Positions 34,007 to 44,560 of a stretch of DNA of 64,000 bases are shown here, one piece after another. Position 1 is the first letter of the stretch. Each line of letters opens with the position of its first letter. Both the position numbers and the translations under genes were made by a program. Under the pieces are notes generated by a model that saw only the letters and a program-made list of their open reading frames with translations, searched no databases and was not told the origin of the DNA. This DNA is from Abelmoschus esculentus (taxonomy: Eukaryota; Streptophyta; Magnoliopsida; Malvales; Malvaceae). Location: the NCBI GenBank assembly GCA_035048815.1, contig JAUCBN010000017.1:7932936-7996935 (forward strand). The letters run 5' to 3'.

Positions 34007-34552
34007 TTGGGGTGATAACGAACCGAGTCGAGTTCGAGTCAGGTTAGGCTCGGCTCAGCTCGAAAGTAGGCATATTTGGGTTCAGCTAGGTTTGAGGCTC
34101 GTCGAACTCTGAATTTTAAGCTCGAACTTGGCTCGAAAAAAATATTATTGATTTCGGCTTGGGCTCGGCTCGGTTTGGCTCGAAATAGATAATTAATTAT
34201 ATTATTTTTATTATTTATAATTTATTTTTTATTTTTTTATTTATAGTTTTGTAAATTTGTTTTAGTTATAATATTCAATTTATTCTATTTAATTTATTTT
34301 TAGTGGATTTACTCTCAATTTATTCTATTTTTAATGTATATATATATATATGTATGTATGTATGTATGTTTATATATAATTATTCCGAGCCTGTTCACGA
34401 GCTTTACGAGCCGAGTTTGGGTAAGCTCGGCTCGGCTCATTTAATTTCTGAGCCGAACTCAAGTCGAGCTCACTCGAGCCGAGCTTTGATCGAATTTTGA
34501 CCGAACCGAGCCCGAGTAGCTCGTTAACCGATCAGACTCATTATCACCCTTA
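34007..34552. mobile_element. hAT-like MITE, 546 bp, perfect 8-bp TSD
   Basis: ATTAAAGG flanks both sides (33999-34006 and 34553-34560). The ends are TTGGGGTGATAACGA and the complement of TAAGGGTGATAATGA. The 100-150 bp inside each end is full of the hexamer GGCTCG and its complement CGAGCC (many copies), while the middle is AT-rich and contains a TATA/TATG microsatellite (about 34327-34372). hAT transposase binds subterminal repeats of this sort. It has no ORF of its own. Confidence 0.85.
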
Positions 34553-34560
34553 ATTAAAGG

Positions 34561-36250
34561 TACATATTTGATTATTTTTTAAATTATTTTATTAAACATG
34601 TGGTAGAATATTCTTATGTTGTTCGAAAAGATTCTACCATGATTATAGATACATATTATAGTTTCAGACACCGATTAATTGCAGATTTTTTTAAATAAAG
34701 TTGGTAAAAGGCGGATGTATTAAGATTTTTATAAAATTTATAAAAAAATGATATTAATTTTGATATGTATCAAAATTTTTATATTTCTTCAAAGTTTGAT
34801 ATATATAAAAAATTAATATCAAAATTCTTATAGTTTCAGTATTGATACGTAAGATCTGCCTTTCCTTGCAAGTCTGGTTTTCTTAAACTCCACGTCTGAG
34901 AAGAACTGAACATATGGACGTGAGTCAATTGACTCGATGAGTCAACTCACACTTTACAAGAAACAATCTTCACCTAAAAACATGTTTAAAATAAATATAT
35001 TGTCATTATCTTACTGTTGGTTTCTACTTTCTTTTTCCAAATAAATGCAATTATATACTTACTACCTTTATTTATCATCTAACGCCATTGAAATTAAGAC
35101 ACTTAATTACTATTTAACACCACTTTCCCCACATGTGTTTTTCATTTCATTGGGTGAAGCTGGTTAATGAGTTAGTTTCTGATCATCAATATCCAACAAA
35201 GACAAATAAATGGGCATTACTAACATGTTTTTTTTTTGGAAGGAAAGAAAAGAACATTAATCGACAGATGGTGGCAGTTATTACGGTTATAGAATGTAAA
35301 ATTATTAAACTGCTTTATTTGATGTTGCAAGAATGATAATGTTTTCCATATAAAATACGATTATATAGTTTAAAATTATTAAAATTTATATTTTTTTATA
35401 GTTAGATAAATATAAGTGGTGATTGAGATTAATAGTAGAATATGTGAACCCAATGTTGAAGGTTATTTATTAAGTTAATTAAATGTGTATAAACATTTTT
35501 TTATGTTTGTTTAATACACGAACAAATGTGGATAAAGTTGTGTTATAGGAGGTATACATTCAATTGAGTCAAGTCAAGTAAAAAAAAAATTTGGGTTAGT
35601 CGAGTTTTCGAGTCTAATTTTATAGCTCAAATTTTATTTGAAGTTTTTTTATTCGATTCAAGTTGTTCGAGCTTCTATTCAAATTTAATTATAAATATTT
35701 ATAATGGTACGATATTCATCGGTTCTAATTTAAATAATTTTGTATCATCATATACATATATATATATATCTTCATATTTTTCATATGCAATATACTTGTT
35801 GAAAAAGTTGAAAACTCAATTCAAGCTTGAAAATCAATCAATTATTAAATATTTTTGAATTATTTAAATTCTCATTTTATAATTTAAACTCTATAATTTT
35901 ATTTTAAAATTAAAGTCAAGAGTAAAAAATTATGAGTTGGATTAAATCAAGTAGATATTTTTTGAATCGATTTTTTCTAATTCTTAATGTATTCGATTCA
36001 TTTATGTTCACGAACAAATTCATTTATTTGCTCATTTATCAACTCATTTACAAGCTTGTTTTCTTTGATTCCATTTTTTTTATTTTGTTATATTTTGAAT
36101 ATTGACGAAGGTAAAGACAAAATTGAATACATATAACTTTTGGAGTTCAAACAATGAAGTTTAAAAATTTAAGGAATAGTGGTATAATTTCCTATTTTTG
36201 GCTTGCAAATAAAAGTGTAACGAAAGGGTGTAAATTGTAAAATATTTAAA
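34561..36250. other. AT-rich intergenic DNA, possible decayed elements
   Basis: No gene was seen. Around 35545-36010 there are scattered TCGAGT/GATTCAAG motifs and a left sequence TAGGAGGTATACATTCAA that look like an old hAT-type element, but the right end and target duplication could not be found. Confidence 0.35.
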
Positions 36251-36459
36251 TATTTTTAAGGGTAAATTATTTTAGTGACCACCCAACTAATGTAATTGAT
36301 ATATTTTAGCCATTGCTGTTAAAATTCAAACGAAGGATTATCGGAGTGACGAGATATACGTTGATAAAAAATTAAAAAATTACACATTAAGTCCCTATTG
36401 TTTATCTATTAAATCAATTTAGTCTTAATTTTAATTAAATTAAAGACTTAACTAAAAAA

Positions 36460-37570
36460 TAAGTACCTAAACTATATTTTTTTTTTCTGAAATAGGTGCA
36501 TAATCTTTTTTGGCTAAAATAAGTGCCTGAACTATATATTTTTTCTGAAATAGGTGTTTAATGTTTTTTGGCTGAAATATGTGTCTAAAGTTTCATTCCG
36601 TTAGTTTTTTAAGGTAACACCGTTAAAAAATTATTTAACTTATAAATAGGTGCCCAAACTATATATATATTTTTTAAGATAAGTGCCTAATATTTTTTTG
36701 TTAAAATAAATACCTAATGTTTTGAAATACGTTTATTTAATAATCAATGCTTAAAATTTTAAAAACCCGCTATATGAATATATTAAATATGAAAACTTGA
36801 TATATATTCAATATAAATATATTTAATTTTTTAAAAAAATTAAAACTTTCGTGTATAATATCTATAATATATATTTAAAAATATTTAATATTTTTATTCT
36901 TATATATTATACTAACAACAATAATTATAATTTTAAAAAACCTGGGACAGCACGGGTCCAACACCAAGCGACTATGCATGCCTTCAAGGTCACCACTCCT
37001 ACATTCTCAATCTCAGTGAGTAAACGAAGAAATGATCAACTTAACTGTTGTTGGTCAGTTTGTAATTCTGCCTAGAAAACTCCAAAATTAAGATAACAGA
37101 ATTTAAAGTAACATCGAAGAAAGAAGGGGAAACGGTAAAACTATTGCCACAAACATTATTTCGGTATCTAACATGTCCTATTGTGGTCTTATATATCCCA
37201 CCTGAAGCCATGAATCAAATGTATAACACCCACAAAACTTTCGATGTTCGACCTGCAAGAGAATTTTTGAAAGAAATTTTACGTTTAAGACTTTTAGAAA
37301 TATTTCCTTCGGGTAAATTATAATAATTTAATAAACCAAATTATTTAAAAATAAGAATTGAATGATCAACTTAAAAAAAATATAGGTACTTTTATAAAAA
37401 AAATTATACTTTAGGTACCTATTTATAAATTAAAAAAAAATTTAACGGTGTTACTTTAAAATACTAACGAAATGAAACTTTAAGCACCTATTTCAGCTAA
37501 AAAAACATTAGACACCTATTTTAGGAAAAAATGGTTTAGATATTTATTTCAGCCAAAAAATATATTAGCA
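36460..37570. repeat. Second inverted-repeat pair nested in the Mutator-like element
   Basis: The left arm (36460-36740) and the complement of the right arm (37340-37570) share AAGTTTCATTYCGTTAG, GTAACACCGTTAAA and GGCTGAAATA. Each arm itself contains several copies of an ATAGGTGCCTAA-like unit. Between the arms is a less AT-rich segment (see 36930-37300). Confidence 0.75.
36930..37300. other. Less AT-rich segment inside the element, possible captured host DNA
   Basis: This segment is clearly richer in GC than its surroundings. On the minus strand, 37190-37260 has the look of an exon: TTCTCTTGCAG, then about 50 bases open in one frame (SNIESFVGVIHLIHGF), then GTGGG. It could be a host gene fragment taken up by the element (Pack-MULE style). 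The match to any gene is unknown. Confidence 0.3.
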
Positions 37571-37599
37571 CATTAAATGACACATTGGGTAGATGAATG

Positions 37600-38280
37600 T
37601 TTATGGTGAGGTTTGAACTTGTGATTATGGTGAGGTTTGAACTTGTGAATTTTTGGCTGTATAACCAAATTGCTTACCACTACATGAACCCAATGTTTGA
37701 AATATCACATGCTTCATATTATATATAAATCGTACAGAACAATAGATGTTAGGAAAAAAAAATCAAAGACCAATTGTTTTACTCTAATATTAAATATTCA
37801 AATAAAAATATTTAAATATTAAATATTCAAATAAAAATATTCGAATATTAAATATTCAAATAAAAATATTCAGATATTAAATATTTGAATAAAAATATTC
37901 AAATTTTTATGATTTTTATTCGTATATTTAAATATTTTTATTCGTATATTTAATATTAGAATATTTTTATTCTAATATTTAAAATCTAAATATTTTTATT
38001 TTAATATTTTTAAAATCCAAATATTCAAATATTTATGATTTTTATTGAATATTTATTATACGAATATTTTTATTTTTATATTTAATATCAAAATATTTTC
38101 TATGAATATTTAATATTCGAGTAAAATAATTTACCTTTGATTTTTTTAATTTTTCCTAACATTTATTGTCAATTTTTATATAATATAATGCATATGATAT
38201 CTCAAAGATTGAGTTGGTGCAGTAGTAAGCTTTTAGATTATACAATAAAAAGGATATAAGTTTATATCTCACCAAAAGTA
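37600..38280. repeat. Long imperfect palindrome
   Basis: Centre near 37940. The left arm, complemented, matches the right arm: ATGTTAGGAAAAA near 37747 pairs with TTTTTCCTAACAT near 38150, and tRNA-like outer parts (minus strand 37615-37695, plus strand 38211-38275) are also inverted copies. The central 300 bp consist of AATATTCAAATAAAAATATT units. It could form a very long hairpin. Confidence 0.75.
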
Positions 38281-38602
38281 TTCAACTTATTTATTTTCCT
38301 CCAATTGAATTGTGACAAGTGTCATTACTCGATTAGGTGATTGGTGTTATTTAATTTAATTAAAATTAAGATTAATTGATTTAATAGATAAATTATAAGG
38401 ACTTAATGTGTAATCTTTTAATTTTTTGTTAACATATACGTCATCATTTCGTCAGTCCTCCGTTTGAATTTTAACGACATTGATTAAAATAGATCAATTT
38501 TATAAGTTAGGTGATTTGATTGACGAATTTATTAGTTGAGTAACTAAAATAAATATCCTTAATTAATTGAGTGATCAAAGGAATAGTTTACCCTATTTTT
38601 AA

Positions 38603-40129
38603 ATTAAACGAACGGGTTAGTGAAGCAAACCACGGTAAGGGTTTGACTTTTGAGGGTCCAGCCTCAAAAGTTTTGGATAATTCACATTTTACCCCTGAAT
38701 TTTTTAATTTGGTTCCTTTAAAATTTTTATTAATTTATTTTAAAATATTTTTAATTAAGTCTCTTTTTATATTTTTAGCAAGTCTTAAAAATTTTAGTTT
38801 AAGAACATATAATTTTTTAAAATTGTAAGTAGGCTTCTCCCATTTGTTTTTACCAAAAATCTCTTATATTCACGAACGTTAAATAAATATGTTTTTCAAC
38901 GTTAAATAAACGATCATAAATATTTTTAAAAATAAATAAACAAACATAATATTAAAATTTTAAATGAACACAAACCATATAAACACAAATAAATAAATAC
39001 GAAAACAACCTTATTGATTCGTTTACACCCGACAAAACATTAAAGCCAGTTTTAATGTTTTTTCATAAAAAAGGGATACTACTGGTTGTTTCGTTAAAGA
39101 ACTTTTCTAATTAGAGAAGAAAATACACCTAAGGGTATATAGTTTTGAATATGAAAAAGAAAATCCTAAATAAAAATATTGTTTTTAACTGTTCAACCAA
39201 CTACCCTGTCAGTTAGGTGATGAGATTTTGAGTTGACTTATTATTTATTCTAGAAACCTACAAACCTGAGTTACTGTTGTAATGTAATCTGCGGTGTGCA
39301 TTTGTGCATCGTGGCTTATTGGTGTTATTTTAATACTTTATACCCATCAATGGGAACAGGTTGGCAGACAGGTGCAACTAAGGGATTTTAAATGACTTAT
39401 TTTCTAAGTAAACACTTCAAAGATTTGCCTGTTTGAGGTCTGGTAGGTGATGCACATGCAGCACAGCCACAGCCCAACTTGCCAGCCACTCCAAAATCTT
39501 GTTAGTTCACAGCAAAAGAAATCCGAGTGAGCCTTGGGGGTGGCTAAAATCACGGACAAACACACAAAAAAAAAACATAAAACTTGGGTTAGAAAAACAA
39601 CGAGAAATGATCAACTTTGAAGTATGTTTTGAAATTGTAAAAACAAGGATTCGAATAAAGAACTTATTGATTTCTGTTCTAATTCGTGAGATCTTTACAA
39701 CGGTATCTCATATGTTCAAAATGATTGAGTAATAGATGCTCAAAGCAAGAAGATCGTGAATAGAGTAAGGAATGAAACCCCATTATCCCATATTGATGGG
39801 ATAAATGAAGTAGGAAGTGTTTATATACATTTACCCACATAATTTTTATTAATGACTTAATTCTTGTGTTGGGTGCCCAATGTGAGTAATGCAAATGTTT
39901 TGATTTGTTAAGCCTTTTTAGGCTTGCGGATATTTTAGCCGTTGTGATTAAATTTTTTTTTAATTTATTTATCTTTATTTTAAAATTCGATAAGAGTTTA
40001 TATTTTACTTAAATACAACCTAAGAATATTAAATAAGATAAAATTGACTATTCTTAGTAAATTAAAATTTAATTTGGATTAGAATTCTCACTGGTTTTGA
40101 CCTAATTTTTCCCTATAAATAAGAATGAA
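38603..40129. other. Intergenic DNA
   Basis: No gene was recognised. It holds a perfect 10-bp hairpin at 38646-38671. Short open frames at 38571, 39499 and 39679 have no motifs. Confidence 0.4.
38646..38671. repeat. Perfect 10-bp hairpin with 6-nt loop
   Basis: ACTTTTGAGG (38646-38655) and CCTCAAAAGT (38662-38671) are exact inverted repeats around GTCCAG. It is 50 bp outside the right end of the Mutator-like element. Confidence 0.7.
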
Positions 40130-40137
40130 ACATTCAG

Positions 40138-40634
40138 TAGGGGTGAGCAAAACTCGACTCGAAAGAATCGATTTTTTTTCAATTTTGAGTTATTCGAGTC
40201 GAGTTATTCGAGTCAAATTGAATAATTCGAAAAAATTTCGATTTCGAGTCGAGTTCAATTTTTCAAAGTTCGAGTTACTCGAAAAGTCGAATAACTTGAA
40301 AATTTTCATGGTCTAATTACACATTTAGTCACTGTAGTTTTTTTTAGTTTTATTTTAGTGATATCTTCTTTTTATTATTTTTAAATTTTAATTTTCTTTT
40401 CTTTACAATTGGGTCACTTTCTATATATATTTTTATTTATTTAATACAATTTTTATTCTTATTTTTTATATTATATAAATTATATAAATTATTTAATATT
40501 TTTTAATTTATCCATTTATATTATTGTATTTAATTTATCATTATTTTATTTTGGTTTAGGCTTTTCTAGATAAGAAAAAAGTTTTTATCAAGGCTCGTAA
40601 TTTAATAAAACGACATATTCATACCTAAGGTATT

Positions 40635-40698
<64 letters not shown>

Positions 40699-40981
40699 TC
40701 CAAATCTTCATTATACATGTAAAAATAATATGAAAAATATGTATGTAGGAATAAAGAGAGAGACATTTAAATTAAATTAAAAATATACTATAGTATTATA
40801 AATAGTACAATTAAATTTATACATAAACTCAAAAAATCGAATCGAATCGAACTCAACTCGAACTCGCTAAAACTGACTCGAATCGAAAAAATTTCAAAAA
40901 GAGTTCAAGTTGTAAAATATGCTGACTCAACTCGAATAACTCGAATTTTTTTGACTCGACTCGATCGAATGCTCACCCTTA
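40138..40981. mobile_element. hAT-like MITE, 844 bp, with (TAA)n
   Basis: The ends are TAGGGGTGAGCAAAAC and the complement of TAAGGGTGAGCATTCG. Flanking 8-mers ACATTCAG (40130-40137) and ACTTTCAG (40982-40989) match at 7 of 8 positions. Subterminal zones are dense in TCGAGT/ACTCGA words. The AT-rich middle carries a (TAA)n microsatellite. Its right part (from 40751) is duplicated at 48918. Confidence 0.8.
40641..40698 (+). repeat. (TAA)n microsatellite, about 19 units
   Basis: Uninterrupted TAA/AAT units inside the hAT-like MITE. Confidence 0.95.
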
Positions 40982-41233
40982 ACTTTCAGTTTCAAAACAT
41001 ATTCAATAATTCAAAACGTTTTCTCTCATGTTTTCTTCCGGTAATTGGCGAAGACAAGAACAATTCGGGAACTCAGCAACCGTTCTATTGTTGGAGGTCT
41101 TCTAGTTGTTTTATCTTGAGAGACAGTCTGCAAATAAACTCAATACTATCGGAGTAACAGAAAATCTGTCTTAAGGAAACTGAGATCGTGCAGGGCTCAA
41201 CTCGATTCTTACTTCTCGTTTCCAAAAATGGGT
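40751..41233. repeat. Left copy of an about 480-bp direct repeat
   Basis: It matches 48918-49397 with scattered substitutions and small indels. It starts inside the hAT-like MITE and ends at AAAAATGGGT, where the two copies part: the left copy runs into LTR sequence, the right copy into TTCATCTAAAAC. It therefore flanks the gypsy element on its left like an enormous target duplication. Confidence 0.85.
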
Positions 41234-42548
41234 ATCGATACCCATGAGTGTATTTTGGCTTGTCGTACAGGGGTATCGAACTGTGGTTCGATACCGAGCC
41301 CTCTAGTAACTTTTTGTATCGATACCTATATCGAAACGGTCCTTCCCCTTTTTGTTGACTTTTGAATTGGTCAAAGAGTATCGATACTGGCATCAATACC
41401 CTTGTTTCGATACTCTCTTTGGGAGGGCATCGATGCTGGGTGTTTCGATACCCTATATAAGGATATCGATACCCCTGTACTTTTGGGTCAAGTTGGAGTA
41501 GAGTTTTAGGTTCGGTGTTTTTAATAAATAATTTTAATAATCTAAAAGTTGTGAAACGAATTACTGAGCTAAGATTAATGTTATAACCCTGAAAGACTAA
41601 TTGAGATAATCTTAATATATCTTATTGTGTTAAGATCCTAGGTGGATCGCTTGTGTGGTTCGAGTCCTTGTGTGTTGGAAATCCGGATATCTATAAGTGT
41701 TGCAACACGTCGAAGGCCTTCTTATGTAACATTCTGGGTGATGAATTGATGACCATCCCGAATGTAGGATCCCAATGCTGTGTGGATGCGGGCCTCATTC
41801 GAAGATACTCGATGTGATATTCTGAGTATGGGATTTGGAGGATCCCAATGCTATATGGACGCGAGCCTCAATCCCGAGTGTAGGATCCTGATGCTGTGTA
41901 GATGCGGGCCTCATCCTTGAGTATGGGATCCCGATACTGTATGAACGTGGGCTCTACTCGTAGTGTAGGATCCCGATGCTGTGTGGACGCGGGCCTCACT
42001 ACCATGTGTGATTTGTTGATTTGTATATGCTATGTGTGATAATATACATCTCATTTATGCCATTTGTTAGGCAAGCATGCTAGACCATCATATCATGCAC
42101 GAGATTTATATGCCATGCTTTACTGCTTTTGATATGCATGATATTGGCCGAGTTCGGCGTATCTACTGAACTTGTGTGGCTCAACGTTCAAAATGTATTT
42201 TCTTGCGTAGGTTAGGTGAAGCTGGTTTCGTGGAGTACCATCGAGGTTCGGATCTTAACATCGACCGTGTTGTCAGAGTACACTTATTTGATAAAGTGGG
42301 CATAGTACTATATTAAACCCTATTTGTATTTGCAACTCTGTTTATTTTAAATTTGGTCGAATGTTTAAATGGTTTTATAATATTTGGAGCTCTTAATTAC
42401 TTTAAACTATTTTGGGCTTATTTTAATTTAAGTAGATTTTATGGATTGATTTTGGACTCATTATGATTTTATTGGATTTTTAAAGGAAATTTTGAAATAC
42501 GGGTTTTGGGCCGGAGGCCCAACGTGACAACTAGGTCGGGGTGTTTCA
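41234..42548 (+). mobile_element. 5' partial LTR (3' portion only)
   Basis: It matches the LTR at 20448 from about position 900 to the end: the TATCGATAC zone, TTGTGAAACGAATTA, GATCCTAGGTGGATC, and GGCCGGAGGCCCAA near the end. It ends GTGTTTCA (TACA changed to TTCA). It contains repeats of GGATCCCGATGCTGTGTGGA (41745-41995). Confidence 0.8.
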
Positions 42549-42553
42549 TTTAG

Positions 42554-42565
42554 TGGTATTAGAGC
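42554..42565 (+). other. Primer-binding site (one base changed)
   Basis: TGGTATTAGAGC differs from TGGTATCAGAGC by one C-to-T change and lies 5 bp after the LTR end. Confidence 0.75.
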
Positions 42566-42688
42566 CTAGGTTGATTTGGTTCTAGGAGTCCCTAGGGGAG
42601 TCTAGTGTGTTATATAGTCGTTAGACTAGTACTTACCGACGAGTCGGTATAGTACTTCTTTTATAGCTGAAATTTCGATGGTGTAATC

Positions 42689-43878
42689 TTGTTTATGGTT
42701 GTTGTTGTGCAAAAGCTGTTAAGCATAACCAGACGTGTGAGAGACCAAGAGGAGATTCGGGGTTCTCGGGGAGGAGAATCCGACTATGAGTATGAGCTCG
42801 ATGAGGAGGTTCCATTGGATGATGTAGTTGGTCAGGGGGCCAACTACTTTGCGCAGCTGAATCGGACCTTGCACCGGATAGTGAGAGCTATACCGAGGTC
42901 GTCCTTTATGCATCGTGAGGCACTAGTTGAGAGGGTGAGGAGACAGGGTGCTGTTGACTTCTTTGGTACGGGACAGGATAATCCCGTACAGGCGGATCAG
43001 TGGTTGCACGACACAAGGTGGATCATGAGACAGATAAGGCTGAGATCAGAGGATAAGTTATCGCGTGTGTTGTCGCTTCTGAAGGGCAACGCGAGAGAGT
43101 GGTAGGGAACAGTTGAGCAGGGTTGGTATCCTCGTCGTCCAACGTGGGAAGACTTCCTTGAGGAGTTTGAGAGTAAGTATATGGGAAAACTCACATCGAT
43201 GCCTTGAGAGAGCGGTTTACCCACCTTGTTCAAGGTAACTGTTCGGTTTTTGCTTATGAGCAAGAGTTCCTTCAGTTGAGCCGTTATGCCCCGGAGCTTG
43301 TTGCTATAAAGAAGATGAGATGCAAGAGGTTCTTGAGAGGTCTGAGGAAGGAGATCCAAACTTATCTCACTGCTAGGCCATCTACGGTATTTTCAGAGTT
43401 AGCTGCCAGTGCTAAGTCGTTGGAACAAGTTCAGGGTTTGACCTATGGGCCTTCTGTTGGCTAGGGAGTTTCCGGTGGAGCCAGTCAGAGCCATGCAAGT
43501 AACTCTCAGTCTTACTCCGATAGGAGTAGGATCCGTTGGAACCAGAACAGAAGAGCATCACATCAGAGTTCGAGGTCAAACCAGAGGTCTGAGTCATTGG
43601 GACGTAGGAGGTAGTCTGTGTCTTCTTCTACTGGGGGTCCTGAGAGTTTACCGAGGAGTGTAAGTGTTCAGGTTTGTAATTAGTGTAGCCGGAATCATCG
43701 AGGACCGTGTTGAGGCAACGCCAGAGTTTGCTTTCAGTATGGGTCTTTAGTTGTGAGGGATTGCCCTGAGGTTGTGACGTCACTACTGGGTCAGGCTCAG
43801 AGGACTATGTTTCAGTCTCATAGGGGTCGCGGGTTTTCGCGTGGCGGGACTAGCCATGCATCAGGAGGCACCTTTCAG
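42689..43878 (+). pseudogene. Gypsy gag pseudogene
   Basis: A 138-residue open start (42689-43105) includes VDFFGTGQDNPVQADQWLHD and RIVRAIPRSS. After a stop at REW and a frameshift near 43190 it continues with FTHLVQGNCSVFAYEQEFLQ and FLRGLRKEIQTYLTARP. A broken zinc knuckle is at about 43673-43760. The copy is less damaged than the one at 22789. Near its end it is interrupted by the hAT-like MITE at 43879-44552. Confidence 0.85.
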
Positions 43879-44552
43879 TAGAGGTGTTCATAACCGGGTA
43901 TCCGGGATTTCGGGTACCCGAAATTTTCGGGTACCAAAACATCGGCCCATAAAAATCGGATATCCGCAATTCGAGTACCCGTAAAATCGGGTACCAAGTA
44001 ATCGGTTTAATTTTTTATATATTTTTTAATTTTATTTTTTAAAAATATATATAAGAAATATTTAAAATTTCATGATATATATTTCAAACATAAAATTATT
44101 GATTTGAGATAGATTTTAAAGATAAATATTTGAATATATATACATATATTAAAGTTTATGGATAAAAGAATGTATTATTCTCGATCATAATTTTTCTTTT
44201 AAATCTAATATTGACAAATTAATATAAATATTTATAAAAATTCAAAACTTAAAAGTATATAATACAAGTATAAAAAGAAGTTAAGGATTTAAAATTAATT
44301 TTAGAGAAAAATAATAAAAATATAATTTAAAATTTTAAAAATATATATTTATTAAAATTATCGGGTCGGGTCGAGTACCCGATTCTTAAAAAATTTCAGC
44401 CCTGATCCGACCCAACTACCCGGGGAAAAATACGGGTCGGGTACCCAACCCAAAAAATTTGGGTATTTCATTATAAATACCCAGTAATTTTTAGTCGGGT
44501 AGATGGGTCAATGGATCGGGTAGTTCGGGTTGGGTACTTTTGAACACCCTTA
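43879..44552. mobile_element. hAT-like MITE inserted in gypsy gag, 674 bp
   Basis: The ends are TAGAGGTGTTCA and the complement of TAAGGGTGTTCA. Flanking 8-mers CCTTTCAG (43871-43878) and CCTTTTAG (44553-44560) match at 7 of 8. The intact gag region at 23941-23960 shows the uninterrupted site. Subterminal zones are packed with CGGGTACCCG-type words, many perfect palindromes; the centre is AT-rich. No ORF. Confidence 0.88.
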
Positions 44553-44560
44553 CCTTTTAG

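Larger units (their letters stand above)
36260..38593. mobile_element. Mutator-like element of nested inverted repeats, 2334 bp, perfect 9-bp TSD
   Basis: TATTTTTAA flanks both ends (36251-36259 and 38594-38602). The outer arms, 36260-36445 and about 38350-38593, are inverted copies starting GGGTAAATTATTTT/GGGTAAACTATTCC and sharing ATTACACATTAAGTCC and TTATCTATTAAATCAATT. Inside lie a second inverted pair (about 36460-36740 and 37340-37570) and a palindrome (37600-38280). There is no transposase. The element is probably non-autonomous and may have captured or received other foldback elements. Confidence 0.85.

Noticed and set aside
34007..34552. GGCTCG repeats as a satellite or CRISPR-like array
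   Set aside because: The words lie in both orientations near the ends of an element with 8-bp duplications; there are no regular spacers.
38571..38828. 85-residue plus-strand protein
   Set aside because: It starts inside the terminal repeat of the Mutator-like element and reads low-complexity Phe/Leu/Lys sequence.
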